DNA of 56,434 nt from Mycobacteriales bacterium (GTDB taxonomy: Bacteria; Actinomycetota; Actinomycetes; Mycobacteriales; SCTD01), in contig JBBDWV010000051.1 in the NCBI GenBank assembly GCA_040902655.1, forward strand, positions 18,876 through 75,309. Reading direction: 5' to 3'. Shown here one piece after another: positions 41,221 to 51,526 of this stretch. Under the pieces are notes generated by a model. That model ran no database searches. It was not told the origin of the DNA and saw nothing but the letters and a program-made list of their open reading frames with translations. Position 1 is the first letter of the stretch; the number at the start of each line of letters is the position of its first letter. The translations under genes were made by a program, and so were the position numbers.

Positions 41221-43337
41221 TGGGGCCGGCTGCGCGGTGGCCGGTCGGATCCTCCGCTGCCGCCGGTCGCCCGTACCACGAGCACCGCGAGGTCGTCGCG
41301 GGACGGCTCGTCACCGAAGTCGCGGACGGCCTGCTCGAGCCGACCAGCGAGTTCGTCGGCGGAGCTACCGGCCGCGGCGGCGCACAGCGCGAGCAGGCTG
41401 TCGTCGGCGAACATCCGGTCGCCGCTGCGGCGCTCGGTGACGCCGTCGGTGTAGAAGACCAGTGCGTCGCCGGCGGCCAGGAGCACGTCGTCGCCGGCCA
41501 CCTCGACCTCGCGGAAGACGCCGAGCAGGCTGCCGCTGGTACCGACGAACGAGGCGCGGCCGTCGGGGTGCACGAGCACGGGCGGCGGGTGGCCCGCAGC
41601 GGAGAGGCAGACCTCGAGCCCGTCCTGCACCGGCCGCACGGTGGCCATCGTCGCCGTGCAGAAGCGGCCGCGCTCGCCCAGGTCGAGGATCGCCGCGTTG
41701 AGCCGGTGCAGCACCTCCGGCGGCGGCGTGCCCTCGCGGCCGAGCAGCCGCAGGACGTTGCGGGCCAGTCCGGTGATGGCGGCGGCCTCGGGGCCCTTGC
41801 CGCAGACGTCACCGATCGCGACGGCCCAGCCGTCGGGAACTTCGAACACGTCGTAGAAGTCACCGCCGACCTCGTTGCCCTCACCGGCCGCGGCGTAGCG
41901 TGCGCCGAACTCGACGTGGGGGAGGTCCGGCAGTTCCGGCGGCAGCAGCGAGCTCTGCAGCGCCTGCGCGATGGCAGTCCGCTCCTCGTACAACCGCGCG
42001 TTGTCGACGGCCAATGCCGCGCGGCGGGCCAGGTCGAGCAGCAGGCCGAGGTCGTCGCGGGCATAGCCGGCTCCGGGTGTCCGCCCGGCGAGCAGCACCC
42101 CCAGCAGGCGCCGCCGGGCGACCAGCGGCACGGCGAGGACCTCCCCTGCCGTGCCGGCGAGCGACGCGGGCAGGTCGCGCGGCGGGACGAGCAGCGGCCG
42201 GTCGTCGAGGTCGCGCACGAGCGCGTGCGCCAGGGCGAGACTGGCGTCCTCGGTGAGGACGTCCCGCAGCTTCGCCGTCCCGGCCTCGTCGCGATGGGCG
42301 AGCGCAGCCAGCCGGGGCCCGTGCTCGTCGCCGATGTAGACCGCCGACCAGGTGGCGAAGCGCGGCACGACGAGCTGGGCGGCCAGGGTCACCGCGAGTG
42401 TCACGTCGAGTGTGCCGGCGAACAGCTCGCTCGCCTCGGCCAGCAGCGCCAGCGACCCCCGGTCGCGCAACGATGCGGCGTGCGCCCGGTCGTCGCGCAG
42501 GACGACGCCCATCCGGTCGCCGACCAGCCGGGCCAGCGCCACCCCGGTCTCGTCCAGCTGTCCGGCGTCGCCGACGACGAGCGCACCGAAGACGCCGGTA
42601 CGCCGACGCAGCGGCAGGACGAGCAGGCCCGCTCCGCCGGTCACCACCTGGTCGACACCGTCCCGCGCGAGCCGACGCACCAGCTCCACCTCCGGCGGCG
42701 GGGTTCCGGCGTCGTGCGCCGCGACCGTCGACCAGGACGAGGCGTCGCTGACGGACTCGGCGATCAGCCAGCCCTGCTGGAGCCCCATCGCACCGCAGAG
42801 CCGGTGCAGCAGCTCACCCAGCAGCTGGGTCGGGCTGAGCCGCTCCTCGAGGTCGGCCGGGAGGCCGAGCAGCCAGGAGACCACCGGCGGCGCCGGCGCC
42901 CCGGGCGGCGCCGGGCGCAGCGGCAACGCCCGCGGCAGCGCTCGCGGCAGGGCCCGGTCGGCCACGCCGAGCTCGAACCACACCGACTTCCCACCGGAGA
43001 AGTGCCGGGTGCCCCACTCCTGCGCCAGCGCGTCGAGCAGGAAGATCCCCCGCCCTCCCTCGCGGGTGCCGTCGGCCGGGTCCGCGCCCTGCATCGGCAA
43101 CGTGCCCGGCCCGTGGTCCAGGACCTCGATCCGGGCGGTGCCGGCGCCGATGTCGACGGACAGCACGAAATCGGTGCCGGCGTGCACGACGGCGTTGGTG
43201 ACCAGCTCGGTGACCAGCAGCAGCGCGTCGTCGAGCACCACCTCGAGGCCGGCGTCCAGCAGCGCCGCGTGGACCACCCGGCGGGCCACCGCGGGGGAAC
43301 GGTCCTCCGCCGGCAGGGTCGTGAGGGCTGCGGTCAC
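41217..43337 (-). CDS. Anti-sigma-type ATPase / GAF / PP2C phosphatase fusion
   Basis: A 706-residue cytosolic protein. The N-terminal ~130 residues are an RsbW-like HATPase (ELVTNAVVHAG, LDHGPG, GRGIFLLDAL). Two GAF-like domains follow (about 165-300 and 320-455). The C-terminal SpoIIE/PP2C phosphatase has metal-binding motifs GGDFYDVF, GDVCGKGPEAA, YTDGVTE and RDDLAVLVV. In partner switching, such kinase and phosphatase domains act on a STAS antagonist; none is in the window. The GTG start overlaps the response-regulator stop (GTGA), placing it in an operon with the hybrid kinase. Confidence 0.9.
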   Translation of the reverse strand: MTAALTTLPAEDRSPAVARRVVHAALLDAGLEVVLDDALLLVTELVTNAVVHAGTDFVLSVDIGAGTARIEVLDHGPGTLPMQGADPADGTREGGRGIFLLDALAQEWGTRHFSGGKSVWFELGVADRALPRALPRALPLRPAPPGAPAPPVVSWLLGLPADLEERLSPTQLLGELLHRLCGAMGLQQGWLIAESVSDASSWSTVAAHDAGTPPPEVELVRRLARDGVDQVVTGGAGLLVLPLRRRTGVFGALVVGDAGQLDETGVALARLVGDRMGVVLRDDRAHAASLRDRGSLALLAEASELFAGTLDVTLAVTLAAQLVVPRFATWSAVYIGDEHGPRLAALAHRDEAGTAKLRDVLTEDASLALAHALVRDLDDRPLLVPPRDLPASLAGTAGEVLAVPLVARRRLLGVLLAGRTPGAGYARDDLGLLLDLARRAALAVDNARLYEERTAIAQALQSSLLPPELPDLPHVEFGARYAAAGEGNEVGGDFYDVFEVPDGWAVAIGDVCGKGPEAAAITGLARNVLRLLGREGTPPPEVLHRLNAAILDLGERGRFCTATMATVRPVQDGLEVCLSAAGHPPPVLVHPDGRASFVGTSGSLLGVFREVEVAGDDVLLAAGDALVFYTDGVTERRSGDRMFADDSLLALCAAAAGSSADELAGRLEQAVRDFGDEPSRDDLAVLVVRATGGSGGSDRPPRSRPH

Positions 43338-43960
43338 CGGCCCCGCTCCGAACCGACGGGCGCCGCGCGCAGGGCGAGCACCGCCCGGTTCAGCGCCCTC
43401 GCCGCGGCGGCCGCCTCCTGCAGCGCGTCGGTCAGGTCGGCCCCGTCGGGTGCGGCCGCGCAGGCCCGTTCGACGGCCGCACAGGCCGCGGCACTCAGCT
43501 CCCCGAGCCCGGCCGCGTCGTAGCGGGCCAGCTGGCGGCGCAGCTCGTCGGCCTGGGCGGCCAGCTCGCTGCGCCGCTCGTACAGCTCGACGAAGACGCC
43601 GACCTTGGCCTTGAGGACCCACGGGTCGAACGGCTTGGCCAGGTAGTCGACCGCACCGGCGGCGTAGCCGCGGAAGGCCTGGTGCGCTTCACCGTCGATC
43701 GCGGTCAGGAACAGGATCGGGATGTCGCGGGTCTTCTCGCGCCGCTTGACGTGCGCGGCGGTCTCGAAGCCGTCCATGCCGGGCATCTGGACGTCGAGCA
43801 GCATCAGAGCGACGTCGTCGACGAGCAGGCGCTTGAGCGCCTCCTCCCCGGAGTTGGCCTTGAGCAGCTCGTGGCCCAGCCCCTGCAGGATCGCCTCGAG
43901 CGCCAGGAGGTTCTCCGGCCGGTCGTCCACCAGCAGGATCTTCGCGGAGCGGCCGGCCAT
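43334..43960 (-). CDS. Response regulator with helical C-terminal output
   Basis: A 208-residue protein. The receiver domain contains VDDRPEN, phospho-acceptor Asp56 (LLDVQMPGMDG), LTA and YLAKPF. The remainder is an Ala/Glu/Arg-rich helical region (residues 125-205), probably a coiled coil rather than a DNA-binding domain. It starts on the last base of the hybrid kinase stop (TGATG) and overlaps the phosphatase gene, so it likely relays phosphate from the kinase to control the ATPase/PP2C protein. Confidence 0.9.
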   Translation of the reverse strand: MAGRSAKILLVDDRPENLLALEAILQGLGHELLKANSGEEALKRLLVDDVALMLLDVQMPGMDGFETAAHVKRREKTRDIPILFLTAIDGEAHQAFRGYAAGAVDYLAKPFDPWVLKAKVGVFVELYERRSELAAQADELRRQLARYDAAGLGELSAAACAAVERACAAAPDGADLTDALQEAAAAARALNRAVLALRAAPVGSERGR

Positions 43961-46900
43961 CAGGGGCGCTCCGTACTCCGCGGCGCCAACCAGGAGCGCA
44001 TCACGGTCAGCAGCCGCTCCAGGTCGACCGGCTTGGTGACGTACTCCGACGCTCCGGCGGCCAGGCTCCGGTCCCGGTCGCCCGGCATCGCCTTCGCCGT
44101 GAGGAAGACGATCGGCAGCCCGTCGTACTCGGGCATCCTGCGGATCCGCGCGGTGGCCTCGTTACCGTCCATGCCCGGCATCATGACGTCCATCAGGACC
44201 AGGTCGACGTCCGGGCGCTGTCCGAGCAGCGCGATGCCGTCGGCGCCGTTGTCGGCGTAGAGCACCTGCATCCCGTGCAGCTCGAGCGCGCTGGTCAGGG
44301 CGAAGACGTTCCGGACGTCGTCGTCGACCACCAGCACCGTCGCGCCCTGCAGCGGTTCGGCTCCCGGCGGCAGTGGGTCGACCTGCTGCGGCACCAGCGG
44401 CTCCTGGGTGATCATCGGCGTCTGCGGGAGCTCTCCCTGCACGTCGTCGCCGGAGAGCGCCGGCTGCCCGTCGACCGGAGAGTGGTGCTCCACGGGAACG
44501 TACAACGTGAAGGTGCTGCCCTTGCCGGTCTGGCTGCTGACCTCGATGGCACCTCCGAGCAGACGGGCGATCTCGCGGGAGATCGACAGCCCCAGACCGG
44601 TGCCGCCGTAGCGGCGGCTGTTGGTGCCGTCGGCCTGCTGGAAGGCCTCGAAGATCAGCTCCAGCTTCTCGCCCGGCACACCGATGCCGGTGTCGGAGAC
44701 GCTGAAGGCCACCACGCCCGCAGCCTCGCTGAGGCTGGGCGTGGTGAAGGTCAGGTCGGCCCGCGGCCGGTGTACGCGCAGTCGCACGCTGCCGGCCTCG
44801 GTGAACTTCAGCGCGTTGGACAGCAGATTCTTCAGCACCTGCTGCAGGCGCTGCTCGTCGGTGACGATGGTTGCCGGCAGGCCGTCCTCGAACTCGACGA
44901 CCAGCTCGAGACCCTGCTGCTCGACCAGCGGGCCGAAGGTGACGCCGACGTATTCCCCGACCTCGGACAGCACGACCGGCGCCGGTCGCACGTCCATCTT
45001 CCCCGCCTCCACCTTGGACAGGTCGAGAATGTCGTTGATCAGCGCCAGCAGGTCCGAGCCGGCGTTGTGGATGGTGCGCGCGAACTCGATCTGCTTGTCC
45101 GTCAGGTTGTCCTGCGGATTGTCGGCGAGCAGCTCGGCCAGGATGAGCAGGCTGTTCAGCGGAGTGCGCAGCTCATGGCTCATGTTGGCCAGGAACTCCG
45201 ACTTGTACTGCGAGGACAGGGCAAGCTGCTCGGCCTTCTCCTCCAGGCCCAGACGAGCCATCTCGATCTCGCGGTTCTTGATCTCCAGGTCGTTGGACTG
45301 CTCGGTGAGCAGCCGCGCCTTGTCCTCGAGCTCGGCATTGGTCCGCTGCAGCTCGACCGACTGGACCTGCAGCTCCTTGGCCAGCCGCTGCGACTGGGCG
45401 AGCAACTCCTCGGTGCGGACGTTGGCGATGATCGTGTTGAGGACCACGCCGATCGTCTCGACCAGCTGCCTGAGGAAGCCGGCGTGCACCTCGTCGAACC
45501 GGCTGAACGACGCCAGCTCGATGACCCCGAGGACCTGCTCCTCGAACAACACGGGCAGCACGAACAGGTCGGCCGGCGTGGAGACGCCGAGCCCGGAGCG
45601 GACCCGCAGGTGGTCCGGCGGCACGTCCCGGACGCGGATCGGCTTCTTCTCCACCGCGGCCTGGCCGACCAGCCCCTCTCCGGCGAAGAAGGTGCGGTCG
45701 TCCTCGGTCGACTCGGCGCCGTACGACGCCGCGCGCCGCAGCTTGATCCGGCCCTCGGGGCTGTCCACGAGGTAGAAGGCTCCCTGCACGGCCTCGACGA
45801 CCGGCGTGACCTCGCTCATGATCATCTGGGTGACGGCGTCGAGGTCGCGCTGGCCCTGCAGCTGGCCACCGATGCGGGCGAGGTTGCTCTTGAGCCAGTC
45901 CTGCTGCGCATTGATCTCGGTGGTCGACCGCAGGTTCGCGATCATCTGGTTGATGTTGTCCTTGAGTTCGGCGACCTCGCCCTGCGCCTCGACGTTGACC
46001 GATCGGGTCAGGTCCCCGCGGGTCACCGCGGTGGACACCTCGGCGATGGCGCGCACCTGGGTGGTCAGGTTGCCGGCCAGCTGGTTGACGTTCTCGGTCA
46101 GGTGCCGCCAGGTGCCGCTGACGCCGGCGACGGTCGCCTGGCCGCCCAGCTGGCCCTCGGTGCCGACCTCGCGGGCGACGCGGGTCACCTCGGCGGCGAA
46201 CGAGCTCAGCTGGTCGACCATCGTGTTGACGGTGCTCTTGAGGTCCAGGATCTCACCCTGCGCGTCGACCGTGATCTTCTGGCTCAGGTCGCCCTGGGCG
46301 ACAGCGGTCGTGACGAGCGCGATGTTGCGGACCTGGCCGGTCAGGTTGGAGGCCATGTAGTTGACGTTGTCGGTCAGGTCACGCCAGGTGCCGGACACGC
46401 CCTGCACCTGCGCCTGACCGCCGAGCCGCCCCTCCGTGCCGACCTCGCGGGCCACCCGGGTCACCTCGTCGGCGAACGAGCTCAGCTGGTCCACCATCGT
46501 GTTGACCACGTTCTTCAGCTCGAGGATCTCGCCCTGCGCGTCGACCGTGATCTTCTGGCTCAGGTCGCCCCTGGCGACGGCGGTGGCGACCGAGGCGATG
46601 TTGCGGACCTGGCCGGTCAGGTTGGCCGCCATCGAGTTCACGTTGTCGGTCAGGTCACGCCAGGTGCCGGACACCCCCTTCACCTGCGCCTGACCGCCGA
46701 GCCGCCCCTCCGTGCCGACCTCGCGGGCCACCCGGGTCACCTCGTCGGCGAACGAGCTCAGCTGGTCCACCATCGTGTTGATGGTCTTGGCGAGCGCGGC
46801 CACCTCGCCCTTGGCGTCGACCGTGATCTTCTGCGACAGGTCGCCCTGCGCGACGGCCGTGGTGACCTGGGCGATGTTGCGGACCTGGCTGGTCAGGTTG

Positions 46901-48882
46901 CCGGCCATGAAGTTGACGTTCTCGGTGAGGTCTCGCCAGGTGCCCGACACCCCCTTGACCTGGGCCTGCCCGCCGAGGTTGCCCTCCGTACCGACCTCAC
47001 GGGCCACCCGGGTCACCTCGTCGGCGAACGAGCTCAGCTGATCCACCATCGTGTTGATCGTCTCGGCGAGCGTCGCGATCTCACCGCGGGCGTCGACAGT
47101 GATCTTCTGGCTCAGGTCGCCCCTGGCGACGGCGGTGGCGACCTGGGCGATGTTGCGGACCTGACTGGTCAGGTTGGACGCCATCGAGTTGACGTTCTCG
47201 GTCAGGTCCTTCCAGGTGCCGGACACCCCCCTGACCTGGGCCTGCCCGCCGAGGTTGCCCTCCGTACCGACCTCGCGGGCCACCCGCGTCACCTCGTCGG
47301 CGAACGAGCTCAGCTGGTCCACCATCGTGTTGATCGTCGACTTCAGCTCGAGCGTCTCGCCCTTGACGTCCACCGAGACCTTCTGCGAGAGGTCGCCGCG
47401 AGCCACCGCGGTGGTGACCTGCGCGATGTCACGCACCTGTGCCGTGAGGTTGCTCGCCATGGAGTTGACGTTGTCGGTCAGGTCCTTCCAGGTGCCCGCC
47501 ACGCCCGGCACCTCGGCCTGCCCGCCGAGCTTGCCTTCGGTGCCGACCTCGCGGGCGACCGTGGTGACCTGCTCGGCGAACAGCTCGAGCGTGTCGGTCA
47601 GGCTGTTGATCGTGTCGGCCAGCGCCGCGACCTCGCCGGCCGCGTCGACGGTGATCTTCTGGCTGAGGTCGCCGCGGGCGACGGCGGTGACGATCTGCGC
47701 GATGTTGCGGACCTGGCTGGTGAGGTTGCCGGCCATCGAGTTCACCGAGTCGGTGAGGTCCTTCCACGTGCCGCCGACGCCGGGGACCGCCGCCTGGCCG
47801 CCCAGCTTGCCCTCCGTGCCGACCTCGCGGGCGACCCGGGTCACCTCGTCGGCGAAGGAGGACAGCTGGTCGACCATCGTGTTGAGCGTCTGCGCGAGCG
47901 CCGCGACCTCCCCCTTGGCGTCGACCGTGATCTTCTGGCTCAGGTCGCCGCGGGCGACCGCGGTGGCGACATGGGCAATGTTGCGGACCTGGTCGGTGAG
48001 GTTGACGGCCATCGAGTTCACCGAGTCGGTGAGGTCGCGCCAGACGCCGGACACCCCGCGCACCTGCGCCTGGCCGCCGAGCTTGCCCTCCGTACCGACC
48101 TCACGGGCAACCCGGGTCACCTCGTCGGCGAACGAACTCAGCTGGTCGACCATCGTGTTGACGGTCGACTTCAGCTCGAGGATCTCCCCCCGGGCGTCGA
48201 CCGTGATCTTCTGGGAGAGGTCGCCCTGCGCGACCGCGGTGGTGACCTGGGCGATGTTGCGGACCTGGCTGGTCAGGTTGCCGGCCATCGAGTTCACCGA
48301 CTCGGTGAGGTCGCGCCAGACGCCGGACACCCCACGCACCTGCGCCTGGCCGCCGAGCTTGCCCTCCGTACCGACCTCGCGGGCGACCCGGGTCACCTCG
48401 TCGGCGAAGGAGGACAGCTGGTCGACCATGGTGTTGACGGTGGCGCCGATGCGCAGGAACTCCCCCTTGACCGGCTGCCCGGCGATGTCCAGCGCCATCT
48501 GCTGCGACAGGTCTCCCTCGGCCACGGCGGCGATGACGCGCGCCACCTCGGTGGTCGGTCGGACGAGATCGTCGATCAGACTGTTGACGGCCGCTGCGCC
48601 CGTGGACCAGTCACCCTCGGCGCCGACCTCGTCCAGCCGCTCGGTCATCCGGCCTTCGCGGCCGATGACCCGGCTGGCCCGGACCAGCTCGCGGGTGCGG
48701 CGCTCCTGCAGTCCGGCGAGGTGGTTGACCCGTTCCACGACCTGTCCGGCCAGGCCGTCGCGGGGCTCGGCACGGGCCGCGAAGTTGCCGTCGCACAGTG
48801 CCGACAGGACGTCCAGCAGGTCGAGCAGGTCCCGCTCCCGGGGGTGGGCGGCGGAGTGCTCGGGCAGCGTCTCGGTCGGCAT
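43960..48882 (-). CDS. Multi-HAMP hybrid histidine kinase (1640 aa)
   Basis: A giant kinase without membrane helices. After an N-terminal region with a first HAMP-like unit (about 112-158), nine 92-residue repeats run from 159 to 986, each with [28 protein letters not shown] and [11 protein letters not shown]. Then come a GAF domain (about 1010-1150), a coiled coil, HisKA with His1236 ([10 protein letters not shown]), HATPase ([22 protein letters not shown]) and a receiver with Asp1565. This layout recalls fungal Nik1-type osmosensors and large actinobacterial HAMP kinases. The ATG follows GGAGGG. It heads an operon with a response regulator and a PP2C fusion. Confidence 0.93.
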   Translation of the reverse strand: MPTETLPEHSAAHPRERDLLDLLDVLSALCDGNFAARAEPRDGLAGQVVERVNHLAGLQERRTRELVRASRVIGREGRMTERLDEVGAEGDWSTGAAAVNSLIDDLVRPTTEVARVIAAVAEGDLSQQMALDIAGQPVKGEFLRIGATVNTMVDQLSSFADEVTRVAREVGTEGKLGGQAQVRGVSGVWRDLTESVNSMAGNLTSQVRNIAQVTTAVAQGDLSQKITVDARGEILELKSTVNTMVDQLSSFADEVTRVAREVGTEGKLGGQAQVRGVSGVWRDLTDSVNSMAVNLTDQVRNIAHVATAVARGDLSQKITVDAKGEVAALAQTLNTMVDQLSSFADEVTRVAREVGTEGKLGGQAAVPGVGGTWKDLTDSVNSMAGNLTSQVRNIAQIVTAVARGDLSQKITVDAAGEVAALADTINSLTDTLELFAEQVTTVAREVGTEGKLGGQAEVPGVAGTWKDLTDNVNSMASNLTAQVRDIAQVTTAVARGDLSQKVSVDVKGETLELKSTINTMVDQLSSFADEVTRVAREVGTEGNLGGQAQVRGVSGTWKDLTENVNSMASNLTSQVRNIAQVATAVARGDLSQKITVDARGEIATLAETINTMVDQLSSFADEVTRVAREVGTEGNLGGQAQVKGVSGTWRDLTENVNFMAGNLTSQVRNIAQVTTAVAQGDLSQKITVDAKGEVAALAKTINTMVDQLSSFADEVTRVAREVGTEGRLGGQAQVKGVSGTWRDLTDNVNSMAANLTGQVRNIASVATAVARGDLSQKITVDAQGEILELKNVVNTMVDQLSSFADEVTRVAREVGTEGRLGGQAQVQGVSGTWRDLTDNVNYMASNLTGQVRNIALVTTAVAQGDLSQKITVDAQGEILDLKSTVNTMVDQLSSFAAEVTRVAREVGTEGQLGGQATVAGVSGTWRHLTENVNQLAGNLTTQVRAIAEVSTAVTRGDLTRSVNVEAQGEVAELKDNINQMIANLRSTTEINAQQDWLKSNLARIGGQLQGQRDLDAVTQMIMSEVTPVVEAVQGAFYLVDSPEGRIKLRRAASYGAESTEDDRTFFAGEGLVGQAAVEKKPIRVRDVPPDHLRVRSGLGVSTPADLFVLPVLFEEQVLGVIELASFSRFDEVHAGFLRQLVETIGVVLNTIIANVRTEELLAQSQRLAKELQVQSVELQRTNAELEDKARLLTEQSNDLEIKNREIEMARLGLEEKAEQLALSSQYKSEFLANMSHELRTPLNSLLILAELLADNPQDNLTDKQIEFARTIHNAGSDLLALINDILDLSKVEAGKMDVRPAPVVLSEVGEYVGVTFGPLVEQQGLELVVEFEDGLPATIVTDEQRLQQVLKNLLSNALKFTEAGSVRLRVHRPRADLTFTTPSLSEAAGVVAFSVSDTGIGVPGEKLELIFEAFQQADGTNSRRYGGTGLGLSISREIARLLGGAIEVSSQTGKGSTFTLYVPVEHHSPVDGQPALSGDDVQGELPQTPMITQEPLVPQQVDPLPPGAEPLQGATVLVVDDDVRNVFALTSALELHGMQVLYADNGADGIALLGQRPDVDLVLMDVMMPGMDGNEATARIRRMPEYDGLPIVFLTAKAMPGDRDRSLAAGASEYVTKPVDLERLLTVMRSWLAPRSTERP
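45925..48408 (-). repeat. Nine tandem 276-bp coding repeats (HAMP units)
   Basis: The 92-residue repeats of the hybrid kinase are also highly similar as DNA; for example the segment around the [10 protein letters not shown] codons recurs every 276 bp. Repeats 4 and 9 are the most diverged, the others differ at few positions. Such an array is prone to unequal recombination and to assembly collapse. Confidence 0.9.
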
Positions 48883-49029
48883 GGACCCTCCGGAGGTCGG
48901 CTCGGCGCCAGGACGTGGGCGCGGCTGACAGGAGCGTATGGCTCGGCCGGACGGGTAGGGAGGCTTTACGCCCCGCCGGCTCCTCCTGCGGCCGGGGACG
49001 CAGCGTCCGGAGCCGATAGCCTGGGCGGG

Positions 49030-49794
49030 ATGGCCGCCCCGTACGCCGACCCGTTCGCGGACCTCGACGTCGCGGGAGCGCCGCACAGCCTCATCGCGCT
49101 CGGCGGGACCCTGGACGCGGCTACGCTGCTCTCGGCCTACCGTGCGGGCGTCTTTCCCTGGCCGTCGTCCGGGGAGAACGAGCAGAGCCTGCAGCGCTCG
49201 GCCCGCCGGCTGGTGCGCCGCGGCGTCGTGCCGCAGCTGCCCGGCGAGGACGCGCTGATCCCCTGGTGCTCGCCGGACCCCCGCGCGGTGCTGCTGGCGG
49301 ACGAGGTGGTGGTCCGCAGGTCGCTGCGCGCCCGGCTGCGCCGCTGCGGCTGGGAGGCGACGGTGGACGCCGCGTTCGACCAGGTGGTGGCGGGCTGCGC
49401 CGTCCGGGTCGAGGGGACCTGGATCACCGACCGGATGCGCCAGGGGTACGGCGAGCTGCACCGCGCGGGCGGCGCCCACAGCGTCGAGGTCTGGGACGGC
49501 GACCGGCTGGTCGGCGGGCTGTACGGCGTGCTGGTCGGCTCGGTGTTCTGCGGCGAGTCGATGTTCCACCGCGAGACCGACGCCTCGAAGGTGGCGCTGG
49601 TCGAGCTGTGCTCCCGCGTCCTCGAGGCCGGCTGCCGGCTGATCGACACCCAGGAGGAGACCGGGCATCTGGCCGGCCTCGGGCAGGTGCTGGTCCGGCG
49701 GTCGGACTACCTGCGGGCGGTTGCCTCCCTGCGGGACCGCCCCGTCCGGCTGAGCCACGACCGCCGCCCGGTCGCCCGCCTCGCCCACCGCTGA
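49030..49794 (+). CDS. aat: Leucyl/phenylalanyl-tRNA--protein transferase
   Basis: A 254-residue cytosolic transferase that adds Leu or Phe from aminoacyl-tRNA to proteins with basic N-termini, marking them for the N-degron pathway. Family motifs: [72 protein letters not shown] and IDTQ. The ATG is fixed by the domain start; the ribosome site is weak. It is divergent from the hybrid kinase. Confidence 0.94.
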   Translation: MAAPYADPFADLDVAGAPHSLIALGGTLDAATLLSAYRAGVFPWPSSGENEQSLQRSARRLVRRGVVPQLPGEDALIPWCSPDPRAVLLADEVVVRRSLRARLRRCGWEATVDAAFDQVVAGCAVRVEGTWITDRMRQGYGELHRAGGAHSVEVWDGDRLVGGLYGVLVGSVFCGESMFHRETDASKVALVELCSRVLEAGCRLIDTQEETGHLAGLGQVLVRRSDYLRAVASLRDRPVRLSHDRRPVARLAHR

Positions 49795-49849
49795 GGGCAT
49801 TGCGTCCCAGGTGGGAGCGGTCCCGCGCCGGCGGACCGGACGCACCGGC

Positions 49850-50977
49850 TCAGCGGGTGCGCCAGAGCAGCACGAGACCCCGGTCGTCGCTGCCGCCGCT
49901 CGCCACCCGCCGGACCAGCACGTCGGCCCCGCCGGTGAAGCCCTGCGGCACCAGCCGCTCGGCCTCACCGAGCAGCTTGTCGATGCCCACGTCCAGGTCG
50001 CGGCCGGGGATCTCGACGAGGCCGTCGGTGTAGAGCAGCAGCGCATCTCCCGGGCCGAGCCGGCCGCTCTCCCCGACGTAGGTCACGGCCGGCACGAGCC
50101 CGAGCGCGAGGCCCTCCGCGCTCAGCAGGCGCCAGCGCCCGCTGCCGGCGTCGAAATGCGCGACCGGCGGGTGCCCGGCCGACTCGACGACGAAGGCGCC
50201 GGTCTCGAGGTCGAGCACGAGGTGCACGGCGGTGGCGAAGCCCTCGTCCCAGGCCTGCCGGTGCAGGTAGCGGTTGCCCGCCGGCAGGAACTCCTCCGGC
50301 CGCAGCGAGCCCAGCAGCCCGCCGAGTGCTCCGGAGAGCAGCAGGGACCGGGTGCCGGCCTCGATGCCCTTGCCCGAGACGTCCACCAGCGCGAGCTCGA
50401 GGGTCCGGCCGCAGTCGGTCAGCGAGCTGACCACGAAGTCGCCGGCGAACGGCGCCCCGCCGGCCGGCCGGATCACCGCCTCACCCGCCCAGCCCGGGAG
50501 CAGCGGCGGTAGCTGGCCCTGCCGCTGCAGCCGCTCGCGCAGATCCACCAGGAAGGTGTCACCGGTCGAGCCCGCCAGCCCGGTCTCCTGCCGGGAGCGG
50601 GTGAACTCGTGCGCGACCACTCCGGTGAGCAGGACGGTGACCAGGGCCCCCAGCCGCACGACCTCCACGCCCAGGGTCGCCACGTCATAGGCCAGGCACA
50701 GCGCCACCACCGCCAGGAGCACCCGCATCGTCGTCGGGCCGAGCAGCAGGCCCCCTCCGAGCAGCGGCAGGATCTGGACGCCGGGCGGGACCAGGCTCGG
50801 GCCGAGCAACCGGCCCGCAGCGACCACCAGCACCGAGAGGACCACCAGGCCGAGCAGCGCCAGCCGCTCGGGGGGGGGATCGTGGCGCAGCCGGGTGACG
50901 GAGCGGGGCAGGGCCAGCGCCACCGTCCACACGCCGCCGAGGACGTGCGGCCGGCGCTGCACCGTTGTGATGGTCAT
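49850..50977 (-). CDS. Membrane PP2C (SpoIIE-type) phosphatase
   Basis: A 375-residue protein with about four hydrophobic segments in the first 125 residues ([53 protein letters not shown]) and a cytosolic PP2C domain. Phosphatase motifs are AGDFVVS (weaker than the usual GGDFYD), [20 protein letters not shown] and SDDRGLVLL. It probably dephosphorylates a signalling protein; the target is unknown. A run of nine G on the plus strand (50870-50878) encodes three consecutive Pro. Confidence 0.88.
   Translation of the reverse strand: MTITTVQRRPHVLGGVWTVALALPRSVTRLRHDPPPERLALLGLVVLSVLVVAAGRLLGPSLVPPGVQILPLLGGGLLLGPTTMRVLLAVVALCLAYDVATLGVEVVRLGALVTVLLTGVVAHEFTRSRQETGLAGSTGDTFLVDLRERLQRQGQLPPLLPGWAGEAVIRPAGGAPFAGDFVVSSLTDCGRTLELALVDVSGKGIEAGTRSLLLSGALGGLLGSLRPEEFLPAGNRYLHRQAWDEGFATAVHLVLDLETGAFVVESAGHPPVAHFDAGSGRWRLLSAEGLALGLVPAVTYVGESGRLGPGDALLLYTDGLVEIPGRDLDVGIDKLLGEAERLVPQGFTGGADVLVRRVASGGSDDRGLVLLWRTR
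50870..50878. repeat. G9 homopolymer inside a coding region
   Basis: Nine G (C on the coding strand) encode Pro-Pro-Pro near residue 35 of the membrane PP2C gene. A slippage here would shift the frame before the membrane helices. Confidence 0.85.
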
Positions 50978-51038
50978 CGCGGTGAACCTATCCCGGCGGC
51001 ACAGCGGCCCGGGTCGACTTCAGCCCGGAAGGGCCCGG

Positions 51039-51503
51039 CTACAGCGGCGGGAGTGCGCCCGTCGTCTCGTACTCCGTCAGCATGGCGATGCGGCGGGCGT
51101 GCCGCTGCTCGTCGCTGTACCCGGTCGACAGGAAGGTCTCGAGGATACCCAGCGCGGTCGCCTCGTCGTGCATCCGGGCCCCCAGGCTGACGACGTTGGC
51201 GTCGTTGTGCTCGCGGGCGAGCTGCGCGATCCCGGTGCTCCAGGCCAGCGCGCAGCGCACGCCCCTGACCTTGTTCGCGGCGATCGCCTCGCCGTTGCCC
51301 GAGCCGCCGATCACCACGCCGAGGCTGCCCGGCTCGGCGGCCGTCGCCTCGGCGGCCCGCAGCACGTAGGTCGGGTAGTCATCGTCGGCGTCGTACTCCG
51401 CCGGGCCGTGATCGACCAGCTCATGGCCCAGCCCGGCCAGGTGAGCGGCGATCACCAGCTTGAGCTCGAAGCCGGCATGGTCGGATCCCAGGTGCACACG
51501 CAT
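51039..51503 (-). CDS. rpiB: Ribose-5-phosphate isomerase B
   Basis: A 154-residue isomerase interconverting ribose 5-phosphate and ribulose 5-phosphate in the pentose phosphate and Calvin pathways. It begins MRVHLGSDHAGFELK and has GGSGNGEAIAANK and WSTGIAQLAREHNDANVVSLGAR. The catalytic Cys of the E. coli enzyme is Gly here and Glu72 occupies the position used as base in the mycobacterial type. The ATG at 51503 starts the domain. It shares strand with, and follows, the aldehyde dehydrogenase gene by 23 nt. Confidence 0.93.
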   Translation of the reverse strand: MRVHLGSDHAGFELKLVIAAHLAGLGHELVDHGPAEYDADDDYPTYVLRAAEATAAEPGSLGVVIGGSGNGEAIAANKVRGVRCALAWSTGIAQLAREHNDANVVSLGARMHDEATALGILETFLSTGYSDEQRHARRIAMLTEYETTGALPPL

Positions 51504-51526
51504 GGCCGGCAGTCTGCCCCACCAGG

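Noticed and set aside
45925-48408. Nine near-identical repeats as an insertion element array
   Set aside because: The repeat is in frame throughout, encodes HAMP units of one protein, and has no terminal inverted repeats or transposase.
44275-49794. Open frame of about 1840 codons on the plus strand opposite the hybrid kinase
   Set aside because: It is the antisense of the 276-bp HAMP repeats; its translation is a Leu/Asp/Arg/His repeat with no domain, while the minus strand has full kinase motifs. Only its last 255 codons, from 49030, are real (aat).
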